A stretch of DNA of 64,000 bases from Symbiodinium natans (taxonomy: Eukaryota > Sar > Dinophyceae > Suessiales > Symbiodiniaceae). Positions within the stretch are counted from its first letter, which is position 1. Each line of letters starts with the position of its first letter. Shown here piece after piece: positions 10,860 through 21,163 of the stretch. A program made the position numbers and the translations under genes. Below the pieces are notes generated by a model. That model had not been told where the DNA came from. It saw nothing but the letters and a program-made list of their open reading frames with translations, and did not search any database. Location: positions 102,001 through 166,000 of the forward strand of contig CAJNDS010002678.1 of NCBI GenBank assembly GCA_905221605.1, written 5' to 3'.

Positions 10860-12520
10860 TCCACAACAAACCTTTTTGGCATTCAAAACTGAGCCTCCCC
10901 AAACTGTTCACAAAGAGTCGGGCTCAGGGCAACCTAAACCCTAAACCCTAAACCCTAAACCCTAAACCCTAAACCCTAAACCCTAAACCCTCGCGCAACA
11001 ATCCCTGGGCCCCTTTTGCCCGACTCCCTGAAGCCTCTACAGATCCAGTAAGTCCTGAACAACTGCCCTGGGGAGCACGTGAACTCTAAAATTCGGGGGT
11101 CATATACCCTATACAAATGGAGTTTAGGTATATGAACCATAAAGCCGGACCTCTCATATAGACCCTCAAAGAGTAGCATTCCCTTATAATAAGGACCCCC
11201 AATAAGGTACCCCTAATTCCGGAAACCCCCATTTGGTCCCCAAGGCGTGTGTGACGTCGTTACAAACCCTAAACCCTAAACCCTAAACCCTAAACCCTAA
11301 ACCCTAAACCCTAAACCCCAAAGAAGACACACAGCGACCCAGGGTCCACTCCATGAGCTCTGGTGCATTAGCCCGGCAGTTGGCCAGAGGGCAGTGCCTA
11401 AGGCGCTTTTGCGGGTTTAGGGTTTAGGGTTTAGGGTTAGTTACTTGGCTGCTCTTAGCAGGGTAGCTATAAATTTAATCTTTAGCTGCCTTGTCTCTTA
11501 ACCCAATAAACCCAAAAAGGCTAAAGATGTAAAGTTACAGTAAAGCACCGCAAAGGGTACATGGGGTCACATTAACATGGGCACTCAATAAAACCCCCAA
11601 GGGCCCATATTTCAGAATCTTCTAAAGAAGGTAAGGTAAGGGACCATACTAAGGGACCACGTTTTTGCTTGCGATTTACGGCCTAGGGAGGCGGAACCCT
11701 ACAGTAAGACCCTCCTGGGCCTTGCTGTTTTGGTGCTACCAGTTTGCTTCGAGACAGGGCTGAATGCGGGACGGTGCCCAAACAGGTCGACTAAAGCAGG
11801 CGCAAGGACCCTCTGTCAGGAGCTTGCCAAGCAAAGCTCCGTTTTGGGGTCTGCATGATAGATCCTGGGGCTTGACTCAGCACTTGACGATCGCTTCCTG
11901 CAGGGCGTTGCAGGGCTTAAGGGCTTCATGTTCTCAACCCTAAACCCTAAACCCTAAACCCTAAACCCTAAACCCTAAACCCTAAACCCGAATCTTCTGC
12001 TTGCCCCAGGCACGGCTTGAGCTTGTTGGCAGCGAAGACTTGTGAGGTCATACCCGCGCACTGGGGACCTGATCTGTTTCACCGGACATCTCAAAGCCTA
12101 TGGGCCTATGGGTATATTGGCCCTTGTAATTAGGGTTCCTTGTGTGGGGGTTTAGGGTTTAGGGTGTAGGGTTTAGGGATAGTTTTTTGCAACACACTTC
12201 AGATTGCCTGCCGGTTGCTGAAAAGGCCTTTGGGGAGATAACAAAAGACTCCCCTAAACCCTAAACCCTAAACCCTAAACCGCCTAAACCCTAAACCGCC
12301 TAAACCCTAAACCCCCTAAACCCTAAACCCCCCCAACCAGTCTGAGGAGCAAAGGGAATGTTGGCATGACTTGAGCTGCACTCGCGGCACTTTGTCCAGC
12401 AGCACAAAGCAGCTCCTTTGCTGCTCAAGCTCTTCCATCTTATTCTAGGCTAGTGGTTTAGCGTTAGGGCTAGGGTTTAGGTTTTAGGGTTTAGAGTTTA
12501 GGGTTTACGGTTTAGGGTTT
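10860..12520. other. Telomere arrays with small coding-like islands
   Basis: CCCTAAA arrays at 10932-10990, 11265-11318, 11936-11990 and 12254-12330, TTTAGGG at 11413-11441 and about 12455-12526. Possible short exons: plus 12019-12047 (reads ARLELVGSEDL, stop), plus 12195-12240 (SDCLPVAEKAFGEITKDS) and minus about 11815-11935. None is long enough to name. Confidence 0.4.
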
Positions 12521-12526
12521 AGGGAT

Positions 12527-12617
12527 GCTACCCCTTAGACTAACAGTCCTTAACAGGGATTATCGTACCCCCATTCTAATCTCTATTAAGGACTGTTTGT
12601 ATAAGGAGGAACATCTC
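12527..12617 (+). mobile_element. Family E inverted-repeat element
   Basis: The left arm reads CCCCTTAGACTAACAGTCCT and the right arm AGGACTGTTTGTATAAGGAG, around a short centre. Other copies lie at 758-855, 26327-26449 (within an intron), 33763-33851 and 35363-35472, with a minimal copy at 59604-59668. Confidence 0.8.
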
Positions 12618-13066
12618 AAGTCTTGCTCTAAGCCCAAGAGATCCCAAGAGTAGCCTAGCAATGAAACAGGGTGACCTTTTTGGTTTAAAGGGGTTCATAG
12701 GGAACCCGAAATCCTAAAATAAGGGCAGAAGAGCCTACTCCGGATCATGGAGCTTCATTTGGAGAAGCTTGAGGGATGTTTGGGCACCTACCTCCTTGCT
12801 GTGGAGCTCGCAAGTCCCAAACTCCGAAATCGCCAAAGCTGCAGGGTTCAAGATTTCGAAACTCTACAACAGAAGCCTCAGCCAAAGGTCTCACAGTTGG
12901 CAGACTTTGCAACTTCCTGAGGGTCAGCCGTCCTCAGCTTTGGTGCAAAGGCTGAGAAGAAGCTCCTTCTCTATCCTGCTGGCGGCTATGTGTAGCACAA
13001 TGCGTGCATTCGTAACAGCACCCTATAGAAATCTTCAGACTCCGGTCCAGGCAACCCGAAGCCACC

Positions 13067-13306
13067 TCAAGCCGTGACAGAAGCAAGGGGCGGAATGTCA
13101 TTCTCGAAGTCATCCTCCCAGTCGGTCTCTCGGCCCTCCAGTGCCTGACAGAAGACGGAAGCACAAGGGGGTGCCGAAGCAGGCCTGAATGCTTCATCTA
13201 CATTGCCAAGCATAGGCTTGCAGAGGCTGCTACAGATTGACATGAGGGCCAGGCCACTGCAGCCCCCTGTGACGAGGAGGCAGTGCGGGCATCGACCCGC
13301 AGCCAC
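13067..13306 (-). CDS. Open frame just downstream of the AP2 gene, unknown
   Basis: The frame is open for 79 codons but begins with GTG, so it is an exon or starts at an internal ATG. It reads CPHCLLVTGGCSGLAL, with closely spaced cysteines, and ends ETDWEDDFENDIPPLASVTA and stop. No family recognised. It could be part of a separate gene or lie in the 3' region of the AP2 gene. Confidence 0.35.
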   Translation of the reverse strand: MAAGRCPHCLLVTGGCSGLALMSICSSLCKPMLGNVDEAFRPASAPPCASVFCQALEGRETDWEDDFENDIPPLASVTA

Positions 13307-13584
13307 TCCAGCCTTGCGGTAGGGTCGGGAGTGTATTATCTTAAGCTCCTGAGTGCCTGTGTGATGCGACTTGTCAGCGCCCTATACCCTGTTGTTGTAC
13401 ACTTCAGGCACCTGCAAACCCTCATGAAATTATACTGCTGCGCTCACTTCTCGACACCACTTCGTTCAGCCCACGGCCAATGAAACACCAACTGAAAGAT
13501 CGTCTGCAGGCGCACAGCGGTGTCCCAAAACACCAACAAGGTCACCTGTTACCCGAGCATACCGAGTGTGACCACGGGGCCACG

Positions 13585-14916
13585 TCATGCAAGGTGCTCG
13601 GGTAGACAACGTTTTTGTGCTTCGCCTGCTCGCAGCACTTGTAGCAGGCGGCTCAACACGTCTGCATCGACTTGCTCGGGTGGCCGGCGCAAGTCCACAA
13701 AATGGTCCAGCTGCCATGCGTACTTTTCTCTGGTGGCTTGTCGTTTGCCTGGCGCCCATGGCGGACAAAGTCGCAGACTGGCAGGCTTCTGACCAAGAAG
13801 GCGGTGCCCCATCAAGACGTGACTCGGCAGCAGAAACATCCCCAACAACATCCCATTGTTGAGAACGGCAGCCAGCAGCATGTCGAAGTCCGCCTCTTCA
13901 TATGCGACCCTGCCCGGCTTGCCAGCATGTCTCCAAAGATTTACAGAATAGCCAGCGGTCTTTGCTCGAAGGTTGGAAGCTTTCTCTTGAACGCGCCAGC
14001 TGGAACCGACCCCACTCAGCACAGAGTCAAACGCGATCGCCGTCTGGGTCATTCTTTGGAGGTGGAAGCCCACGCCGGCCAAAAGCGCTTTCAATTGAAA
14101 GTGTGCCAGAGTTTCTACTTTGTGTGTCGTGCTGCACTGCAGCTCCGCAGCTTCAAGAGAAGCATGAGGCAACTCCTGTGTGTTCTCGAAATGTGTCAGC
14201 AGAGTGAGACCAATATCGGGAGCGTGCCATGCATGATCTCGGCTGGATCCAACGGCAATTCTCAAGCACTTCTGCCTAACAGCTGTGCCTGGAACGACCC
14301 ACAAGCTGTCTATGTCAAGGGCAATAAGAACCAACAGCATGCCCTCATAGCCCGATGTGTGCATGAAGCCGTACTTTTGCCTGCCGCGTGTGCCACTTAA
14401 GTTTGAGCTTGCAGACTTGAGTTGCAGACGAAGGCCGCCAGTCGACGAGCCCCTCTGCTGAAACAAGGCATCTACCCTCGACATACCTGGGACCGGAACT
14501 ATTTCATATGATGACGCGAGCGATGAGTGCAGAAAGCGCTCTTGCAAACGACGGAAAGACTCCTCCTCCTTGCCGAAGCTGTCTCGCACCGTTGCTATCC
14601 CACGTGCTCGTGCCGTTGCTGGGTCTTCCTGAAAGTCACCTTCTGCAGCTGTCGGAAAGTTCAAAGACCTCCGCAGACGCACCCGATCCTGACACAAAGC
14701 ACGTAGGCATTGATCGTAGGCCTGCGCTGCACATCTCTCTGAATCAAAGGAGCCCGCACGATGCATAGTGTTTCCGATGGACACCTGCGCTACAAATTTA
14801 CCAGTCGACCGGCATAAGTGCACACCGTTGAAGCAGCTCGTGGCGAGACTGCGGATGCAAGGCTCTTGTTGCCATCCCACTTTCAGCAAGAAGTTGGCTC
14901 CAAGTGTGGCCGACAT
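13585..14916 (-). CDS. AP2-domain protein with two nuclease-like modules, copy A
   Basis: Intronless frame of 443 codons from the first ATG (14916); the frame stays open upstream to 15009, so the N-terminus may be longer. Residues about 28-87 form an AP2/ERF-type DNA-binding domain (FNGVHLCRSTGKFVAQVSIG ... AAQAYDQCLRALC ... LRRSLNF). Next comes a module with VDALFQQRG followed by LRLQLKSA, and later FDSVLSG followed by WRVQEKAS and DFDMLLAAVL. The spacing D...QxK, then a hydrophobic strand and a proline, is that of PD-(D/E)XK nucleases, present twice in tandem. The C-terminus carries WQLDHFVDLR, shared with copy B. Known: AP2 plus an endonuclease domain occurs in homing-type proteins. Inferred: DNA-binding nuclease or nuclease-derived regulator in the nucleus. 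No telomere array interrupts it. Confidence 0.75.
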   Translation of the reverse strand: MSATLGANFLLKVGWQQEPCIRSLATSCFNGVHLCRSTGKFVAQVSIGNTMHRAGSFDSERCAAQAYDQCLRALCQDRVRLRRSLNFPTAAEGDFQEDPATARARGIATVRDSFGKEEESFRRLQERFLHSSLASSYEIVPVPGMSRVDALFQQRGSSTGGLRLQLKSASSNLSGTRGRQKYGFMHTSGYEGMLLVLIALDIDSLWVVPGTAVRQKCLRIAVGSSRDHAWHAPDIGLTLLTHFENTQELPHASLEAAELQCSTTHKVETLAHFQLKALLAGVGFHLQRMTQTAIAFDSVLSGVGSSWRVQEKASNLRAKTAGYSVNLWRHAGKPGRVAYEEADFDMLLAAVLNNGMLLGMFLLPSHVLMGHRLLGQKPASLRLCPPWAPGKRQATREKYAWQLDHFVDLRRPPEQVDADVLSRLLQVLRAGEAQKRCLPEHLA

Positions 14917-15009
14917 GTTGCTTGCACGGACTTTGGGCCCAAAGACTGCGTCGAAAGAAACAGAGATTGCCCTCCGGAAGGCATACCAGCACCTGCTTCG
15001 AACCTGCAC

Positions 15010-15537
15010 TACAACGTCGGCCTCTTAGAGTACCCCTCACAGCTGGGGCTCAACTCCCCATCCTCGGCCCTTTGCAGCCGAGATGCCAGGAGAAGAGCAC
15101 CGGCGAACCACGGAGCGGCTCAGCAAGGGACTGCAGCTCCTGCTGTCGCACACCGCACGTTGAACAAGGCTTTGGAGCTTCTTTTTGCCAACATTTTCGG
15201 GAGGCTTACTTTTGTAGAAGCCTTGGGGCTGACTATGTAGTTGCCACAAAGGCATGGCTACAAGAACGACTTCGTAAGCCTTCAACTTTTGTGCCCCCGC
15301 CTTCCCCGAAAGCACGTCTGAAACGCACCCCTCAGGCTCAAAATAGCCCAAAAGCCTCATTTAAAAAAGGCCTTTGAGCCCAAAAACCCGTAAAAAAAGT
15401 CCTTCCAATCTGAGGGCACTTCTGGGCAACTCCGGATCCTGTGCGAAGGAGTCCAAGACCTTTCGTGGGTAAATCCCGGAGCTGAGCCTGGCTGTTCAGC
15501 CAGGTTTAGGGTTTAGGGTTTAGGATTTAGGGTTTAA
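15010..15537. other. Upstream of AP2 gene A: no assured gene
   Basis: Frames are open on both strands (for example minus 15037-15360), but none shows a domain. A degenerate inverted repeat with CTCAAAATAGCCC and GGCCTTTGAGCC lies at about 15335-15395 (family I), followed by a TTTAGGG block at 15503-15536. Confidence 0.4.
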
Positions 15538-15750
15538 TTGAACAAACTTGCTTCAAGGCTTGAGGAATATGGAAGCGTTCACTCCAAAGGAGGCCACTCT
15601 CTGTGGCTTCCTGCCAGCTCGCCACGTAGTTGTGGGGCTTCGGGGCGTCCGATGCAGCAGGTGTTCGCTAGTGACAATCATGCCAAGGAGGCCGCTCTTT
15701 GGGACCGACGCTTTGCCATTCGAGTTTTCTTAGGGCCCTGCACTTTTTTG

Positions 15751-16017
15751 TTAAAAAGGGCGGGTCCTCTGCGCTGTGTCTATGTTGCCTTTAAATGTAT
15801 GGAAACTGGACCAAGTGATGAGCAGCTCGAAGAGCGGCAGCGTCGTCCCGCCATCGTCCGCCAAGTAGTCCGGGGGCAGCCTTGAAACATCTTCGTGCAG
15901 CAGTGCAAGATCTGTTGAATAACGGATGAAGATACTGTCCTTTTTCTGCCTCCATGCCATGAACATGCACCCGAGCTCCTGTAATGAGGCAAAGGAACCA
16001 GATGGTGACATCGACAT
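15751..16017 (-). CDS. Unknown small protein or exon
   Basis: From the ATG at 16017 it reads SPSGSFASLQELGCMFMAWR and later LALLHEDVSRLPPDYLADDG, a protein-like composition. The end of the frame is probably not the real end, because a donor-like GGTAAC-type sequence is not obvious. Competing frames exist on both strands. No family recognised. Confidence 0.35.
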   Translation of the reverse strand: MSMSPSGSFASLQELGCMFMAWRQKKDSIFIRYSTDLALLHEDVSRLPPDYLADDGGTTLPLFELLITWSSFHTFKGNIDTAQRTRPF

Positions 16018-16224
16018 TCACAGCACGGAGCTTCGCCTGGAAGGAGGTTCCTGCAGCGCTCAGCTGGTACTAAGACTTTCTTCCATGTGCCACGACGTGA
16101 CAAAGCTCATTTTTGGTGCATGCATGTCAGTTTGTGTGTGTGAATGCATCTCACTGGAGGGTTTAATGGGGCTGAAAGCAAGGTCGTTGCTAGCGAAGTC
16201 TGACTCACAATGTTGCTTGGGCAG

Positions 16225-16378
16225 TTTGCGGCAGGCGGCTGCCTTCGTCCGGCACATTTCCGAGGTCCGGCAGCTCCAAAACCACCTGGCGCAAGGAATT
16301 GTTCTTCAGCCGACAGTCGCAGGCCCCAGGTCGCTGCAAAAGGCCCTCACACACAACTTGCGAGACACTTCTAAGCCT
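16225..16378 (+). CDS. Exon island, helical
   Basis: After a TTGGGCAG acceptor the plus strand reads QAAAFVRHISEVRQLQNHLA and continues through QPTVAGPRSLQKALTHNLRD. The alternating hydrophobic and charged pattern suggests a coiled-coil or helical bundle. It is open upstream to 15926. Function unknown. Confidence 0.45.
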
Positions 16379-16503
16379 AGGCTAGCCTTCCGAAGACCCC
16401 TCCCCCTAAGCCTAAACCCTTTTGAAACCGGAACTGAGCTCTATGCCAGCCCTAAACCCTAAACCCTAAACCCTAGGCCCTAAACCCCACCCAAAAAATT
16501 AAC

Positions 16504-16659
16504 AAGTCCAAGGCCACTTCCCGGCTTCCATCATAGATGGCCTCTGAGAGCTGAGGCTTGAAAGGTTCAAAGGGTGCTGGGGGCCGGAAAGTCTGTTTCT
16601 CGTTCACCCCAAACGAGGCTGGGGCTTCTAGAGGAATGTGTGTCTTGACTTCAGATGCT
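16504..16659 (-). CDS. Exon island of an unknown protein
   Basis: The sense strand enters after AACTTTGCAG and reads LEAPASFGVNEKQTFRPPAP then FKPQLSEAIYDGSREVALDL before a GT donor (GACTT/GTTAAT). The upstream flank holds a direct duplication of about 54 bases (16661-16760). Confidence 0.55.
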
Positions 16660-16660
16660 C

Positions 16661-16760
16661 TGCAAAGTTCTTCTCTGCTCCATCATGCCCCCCTCAGCAT
16701 GCTGCCGCAAAGTTTTTCTCTGCTCCATCATGCCCCCCTCAGCATGCTGCCTTTGAAAGC
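16661..16760. repeat. Tandem duplication, about 46-54 bases, two copies
   Basis: The segment CTCTGCTCCATCATGCCCCC ... AGCATGCTGC occurs twice in direct tandem. It lies immediately 5' (sense) of the exon at 16504-16659 and contains the putative acceptor in each copy. Confidence 0.85.
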
Positions 16761-16866
16761 CTAACTATCTCTCCCGCTCCTGAAGAAATCAGCCACACAC
16801 CCTGTCAACACCCAGACGGAACACCCGAACACGTTCCCCCACCTCTCCTGCGAACCATGAGGGGCT

Positions 16867-16980
16867 CTTCGTAGCCCAGCAACCATATTACCCTAAAAAA
16901 GTAAGGGCACCCTTTTGAGGGTTAGTTACTTTATAAGGGAACCTACAACCAAAAAGAAGACCACTGGGCTATATACCAAG
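16867..16980 (+). mobile_element. Family A inverted-repeat element
   Basis: Ends GTAGCCCAGCAACCATATTA and CCACTGGGCTATATACCAAG, with internal AAGGGCACCC and GGTTAGTTACTTTATAAGGG as in other family A copies. It is flanked by GGGC-like direct repeats. Confidence 0.8.
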
Positions 16981-16999
16981 GGCCCCGAGCCTCCAAAGA

Positions 17000-19200
17000 G
17001 CTGAGCTCGGCAAGCTGCTCGCTGTTGGACATGCGCTTGGGGGGCTACGAGGGTGGGGGGACGACGAACCACCCCAAAGCCCGAAGAACGGCCCTAAGAG
17101 GTAAGTGACCTTGCTGTGAAGCTGGCTGACGACTTGCTCCGAGATTTATCCTTTTTGCTTCTTTTTCTACTGTCATGCTACAAAGGCATTCTGCATGCTG
17201 GCTCAAGTTGCTGGGTCTTTTTAAGTTGCTAGGTATTGGTTTTGAAACTTGGTTGCGGGCTGGGACGCAGACGATGCTACGACCCCGCAAGCAAACTAGT
17301 CTCTACTAAAAATGGCGGGGCTGGTGACACGAAGCATTTCCCCAAGGTCCCCCCCCCCCACAGAACAATAACGGGCCAGTGCAGTATCAACCAGCAAAAC
17401 ACGTTGCGAGCACGAAATCCTGGTAAGAATACAGGCGCCCGAACACGACCTTGCGGCACACAGTCTCTATCATGAGCTACCACCAGGAGTGAGCAATGAA
17501 CCTTCGAACAAATCTGACTCCGAGCTTGCATACGTTTACCACACTTTGCTTGCCTCACGATGTAAACAAAGCTTTTGACGACCTCCCGAAGCCAGGACAC
17601 ACGAAGGAACCCCTGAGCTCACCCTACTTTGGAGCAGACCCTGGAAAAAACAGTATATACTTTTTGGGTACTAGGAAACAATATAGGAACCCACAACCAA
17701 AGAAGAGTGCTCCAAAACCCTCTGTTTTTGGCTCATGGCAACCTCCGCCTCTGTACAACGGGAGTCTGCGCTACACTGGGATCCGGCAGGGTGCCTCCAA
17801 GTAGGCTCCGGGGCCCCTTGGGGCAACCCTCCGACTCTTTCCTGCGGCCCGATGCCCGATTGCAATCTCCGAATGACCCAGGGAGCTCTCTTAAGTTCTT
17901 GAACCGATCTCCGAGGTTGAGGTACTCTTATCGTATGCATATATATATATATATACATGTATACATATGTATATGTTTGTATTTATTTATATACATGTGC
18001 TTGTATAATACATATATATATATATAGGTACATGGACCATTTGGGAGCATGTTCCTACCATGTGCTTGCAGTTGCAAGTGGACACCCAAGCGCGACTTTA
18101 TCCGACTTTCTCTTTTCATGGCTATAAAGAAGTGAAAGAAAGGATAAGGTACCTATAGTTACCTTGCAGTGTGCATGGAAAAGAGTTACGTGTTGCGGAT
18201 ACTCTGACTTTTCGCAACGGAGGTCGCATCGAAGCACGGGGGCCACTCGCGACTACATTTTCGGGAGATTCTGCTCCGTGCTCCTCATGGGTCTCGTGCC
18301 CTCACCAACGTGCACACCCCCTGGGACAGACAGATGTCGTAGAGGCTGCGTGCTGTAGTTGAATGAAGCAAGTACAATCGCACTCGAGTTAGTGGCCAGA
18401 AAAACCACCTGCAGCGTGAAGCCCATCTTCTAAGTCCGTGTGAGACACGCGCACGTGGCACGGAATCGGCTCCACATGGAGTACTCCTCTACAACGAAGA
18501 CATTCTGCGGGCCAAAGCTGATGTTTACACATGATGCTCCTGCTCCAATTCAGGGTGTGGTCTGGCATGCTTGGTACGTGACTGAAACCCTGAGGGCCTC
18601 CAGGACTACGACCCACATGCTGCTCCTGCAAGGAATATGTGCACGTCAGGAGAGGTCCTGGCTTCGACTATGAACAGGGCTGAGACAGGCTATGTCCCTT
18701 GGCCTCTCCTATAGATGCCAGGGCTCAGGGCTTGTACCTCCGACCCCCCCCCCCCCCCTAGGGACTTACTCTTTGCGAATTGCGGGGTCTAGGGAGTTTA
18801 GGGCTTGTGTGAAGATGATGCGATCTGGTCGAGGACAAGCCCTTCCGACGGAATCTCTCGCAGCAGTTTCCCCTAAACCCTTTTTTAAACCTCAACCCTA
18901 GACCCTTTTCTGCTAAACACTTCTGGGCAAGTCCGTCATTGCAAGGCCTGTGGCCGGGTGTAACCATCTGCTGCTGTTGCAATTCAGCTATTCCATGGGA
19001 GCTGGTGTCCTTTGGCATACTGCCCGCGGGAACACCTGTGCACACGAGGCAGCTGTGAGCCGCCGGCCCCAGACTTGCCTTTGTTTCGGGGGTGCTTTTT
19101 GTTGGGTGAACAGCTTCTGTTGCTATAGCTACCATGGAAGTATATAGAACACCCAAGAAGTCGAAGTCGGGCGGTGGGTGTAGACTGATAGAATCTGGGG
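17000..19200. other. Mixed region without a clear gene
   Basis: Overlapping frames on both strands but no domain. A possible plus-strand segment at about 18446-18520 reads HGVLLYNEDILRAKADVYT. An AT/GT microsatellite lies at 17935-18027. A CCCTAAA relic is near 18870-18905. Confidence 0.4.
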
Positions 19201-19242
19201 ACCGCGGCTCGCATCCGCCCCCCGGCATCCTTGCTCTACAAC

Positions 19243-19321
19243 TTATAGAGCTTCCAGGAAGGACACGTAGCGCTGCAGGAGCACCTGCTCCTCCACCAGC
19301 GCTGCGCCTAATCGTGCCAAG
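19243..19321 (-). CDS. Terminal exon of a helical/coiled-coil protein
   Basis: The sense strand reads ALVEEQVLLQRYVSFLEAL and stop, after an AAAG acceptor next to a CCCTAAA-sense array. It may be the last exon of a minus-strand gene whose other islands lie at 20274, 20650, 22790, 23159, 23590 and 24335; continuity is inferred from strand and composition only. Confidence 0.5.
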
Positions 19322-20273
19322 CTTTACACAAATAGGGTTTAGGGTTTAGGGTTTAGGGTTTGGGGTTTAGGGTTTAGGGTGCTCAACATTGGACCAACTG
19401 GAATAATTAACGGCTTGCGGCGTGGTTCTACGGCCACGCCGGTTCACAAAGCCTTGCGAACGACCTCACGCTTAGCACCCATATGGCAGGATTTCGACGA
19501 AACTACCGCCGTACAACTCCCTGTGTTGCTCCCCTAAATTCTGCAAGGTCCCCTCGATCCCTGGAATTATACTGCCTTTCTACCAGAATAAATACATGTT
19601 CCGGCTCCCCCGCCTGCAACGTCGTCTTCCACGTCCTTGGCTGCACGGGCTTGCATGCTGCTGTTCCACCAGAAAAGAGGCAAGCCGCCCCAAGGGCAGA
19701 TAAACTTAGTTGTCCAGTAACCTGGGGAAACTAAAGATTAACCTTTGGGAACTAATGGGGATAAGAATACCCCAAAACGGTTAAACGTTACCTATTCGAC
19801 TACTAAGTATAAAGACGAATGCCGCCAGCAACTCAACACCTCTGCCAAGGCTTTGTGCAGCCCTATGGATGCCATCAACTTCCCGTTAGACAACTGCATG
19901 CTGTTTAAGTAAGGGCCCAAAAGCAGGTTTCGCAAATCACGTATACATCCGACCCTAATTCCGAACCCAAAGAGTCCATGTGCCCACATAGTCGCCCGCA
20001 TGAGCCCAAGAGGGAGAGCCCAAGCCCTAAACCCTTTTTTAGAGACTCCCGGGAACCGAGGCCGGAAACAGCTAGAAACCCTAAAAGATCAACAGCCCCC
20101 CTGAGCTAAGCCGAAATCCTGGGACCTTGAAGGTACACTAAGGGTACACTGAAATACAAGGTACGGTACCCTAAGTACACAAAGTACCCTCAACCTTAAG
20201 TACACAGGGCACCCTAAACCCTAAGTACCCTATGAGTGCCCCGCAAACGTATAGGGCGGCCGAGCGTCCCCCC

Positions 20274-20350
20274 GGGTGAGGCATCGGCCTAGCTCCCGCT
20301 CCACGAGCTCGCGCGCGGCTTCATCGGCGGCCTCCAATTCGCGGAGACGT
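20274..20350 (-). CDS. Coiled-coil exon island
   Basis: Reads RLRELEAADEAARELVEREL, a clear charged heptad-like pattern, after a CGCTAAAG acceptor formed by a modified CCCTAAA unit. Confidence 0.5.
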
Positions 20351-20649
20351 CTTTAGCGTTTAGGGTTTAGGGGGACAACTTCTGTCATTCTTCTTATGAC
20401 CATTGCTAAAGTGTTCCTCTAGTAGCCGAAGCATCACTGTTGTGGGTAATGGATTCGGAAGGTCTCGGTCGGATCAGTACACTACACAGGCCTCCCCCCC
20501 ACTACTTGGATGCCCTTTATGCTGCTCTTTGCAGGGTTTTGGGGCTACTATACACGAGGGTTCAGGGCAACGCACGGCAAACCCCCAACAAAGCCCTCTA
20601 TGGGGTCGATTATTGAATGACCTATAATGATCTGACCCCCTAGTGGTCG

Positions 20650-20699
20650 ATCGATCGCCTCCTTCTCCTCCGCTGCACGCGCAGCTTCAGCCTTGCGGG
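20650..20699 (-). CDS. Coiled-coil exon island
   Basis: Reads ARKAEAARAAEEKEAIDR after CTAAG. The Ala/Glu/Lys-rich composition matches the islands on either side. Confidence 0.4.
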
Positions 20700-21163
20700 C
20701 TTAGGGGGGTTGAAGGGGGGCTGTTGGTGCACCTTGTTAAAACGGGTCGAACAGTCGTAGGCCGTGTAGGGTCCTAGCCTGTGACTCGAAGCTACTCGAA
20801 GCTGAAGCTGCTGGGCAGCAAACTGCCGTCCAGCATTCTACTTTTCGCCGGGTGTTGGACACCTAAGGTAGCAGAATGTTATACGATTATGAGTCCGTCC
20901 TACCTAGCTCAGGGTTCCCACGCTCACGATCCGTGGGGTGCTCGACACTGGTGAGCTTAGCACATGCAAAGCAACCTGGCTGGGAGGAGCTCGAGTGTCG
21001 ACCAGTGTGTCGAGAATCACAGCCTGTACGATCCTCTGACAGCCCCGACAGCCCTTAGGAGTTTTTCTTGGCTTCGGGCTGTTGCACTTCCGGGGGTGCC
21101 CGCGGACGGGGGGCCAGGAGACCAGGGGTTGCAAGCTTATACAGGATTCTATACACGTAATAA

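Noticed and set aside
13587-14400. Plus-strand ORFs opposite the AP2/nuclease-like genes (also 21258-22559)
   Set aside because: They are antisense shadows. Only the minus frames show conserved domains and agree between the two copies.
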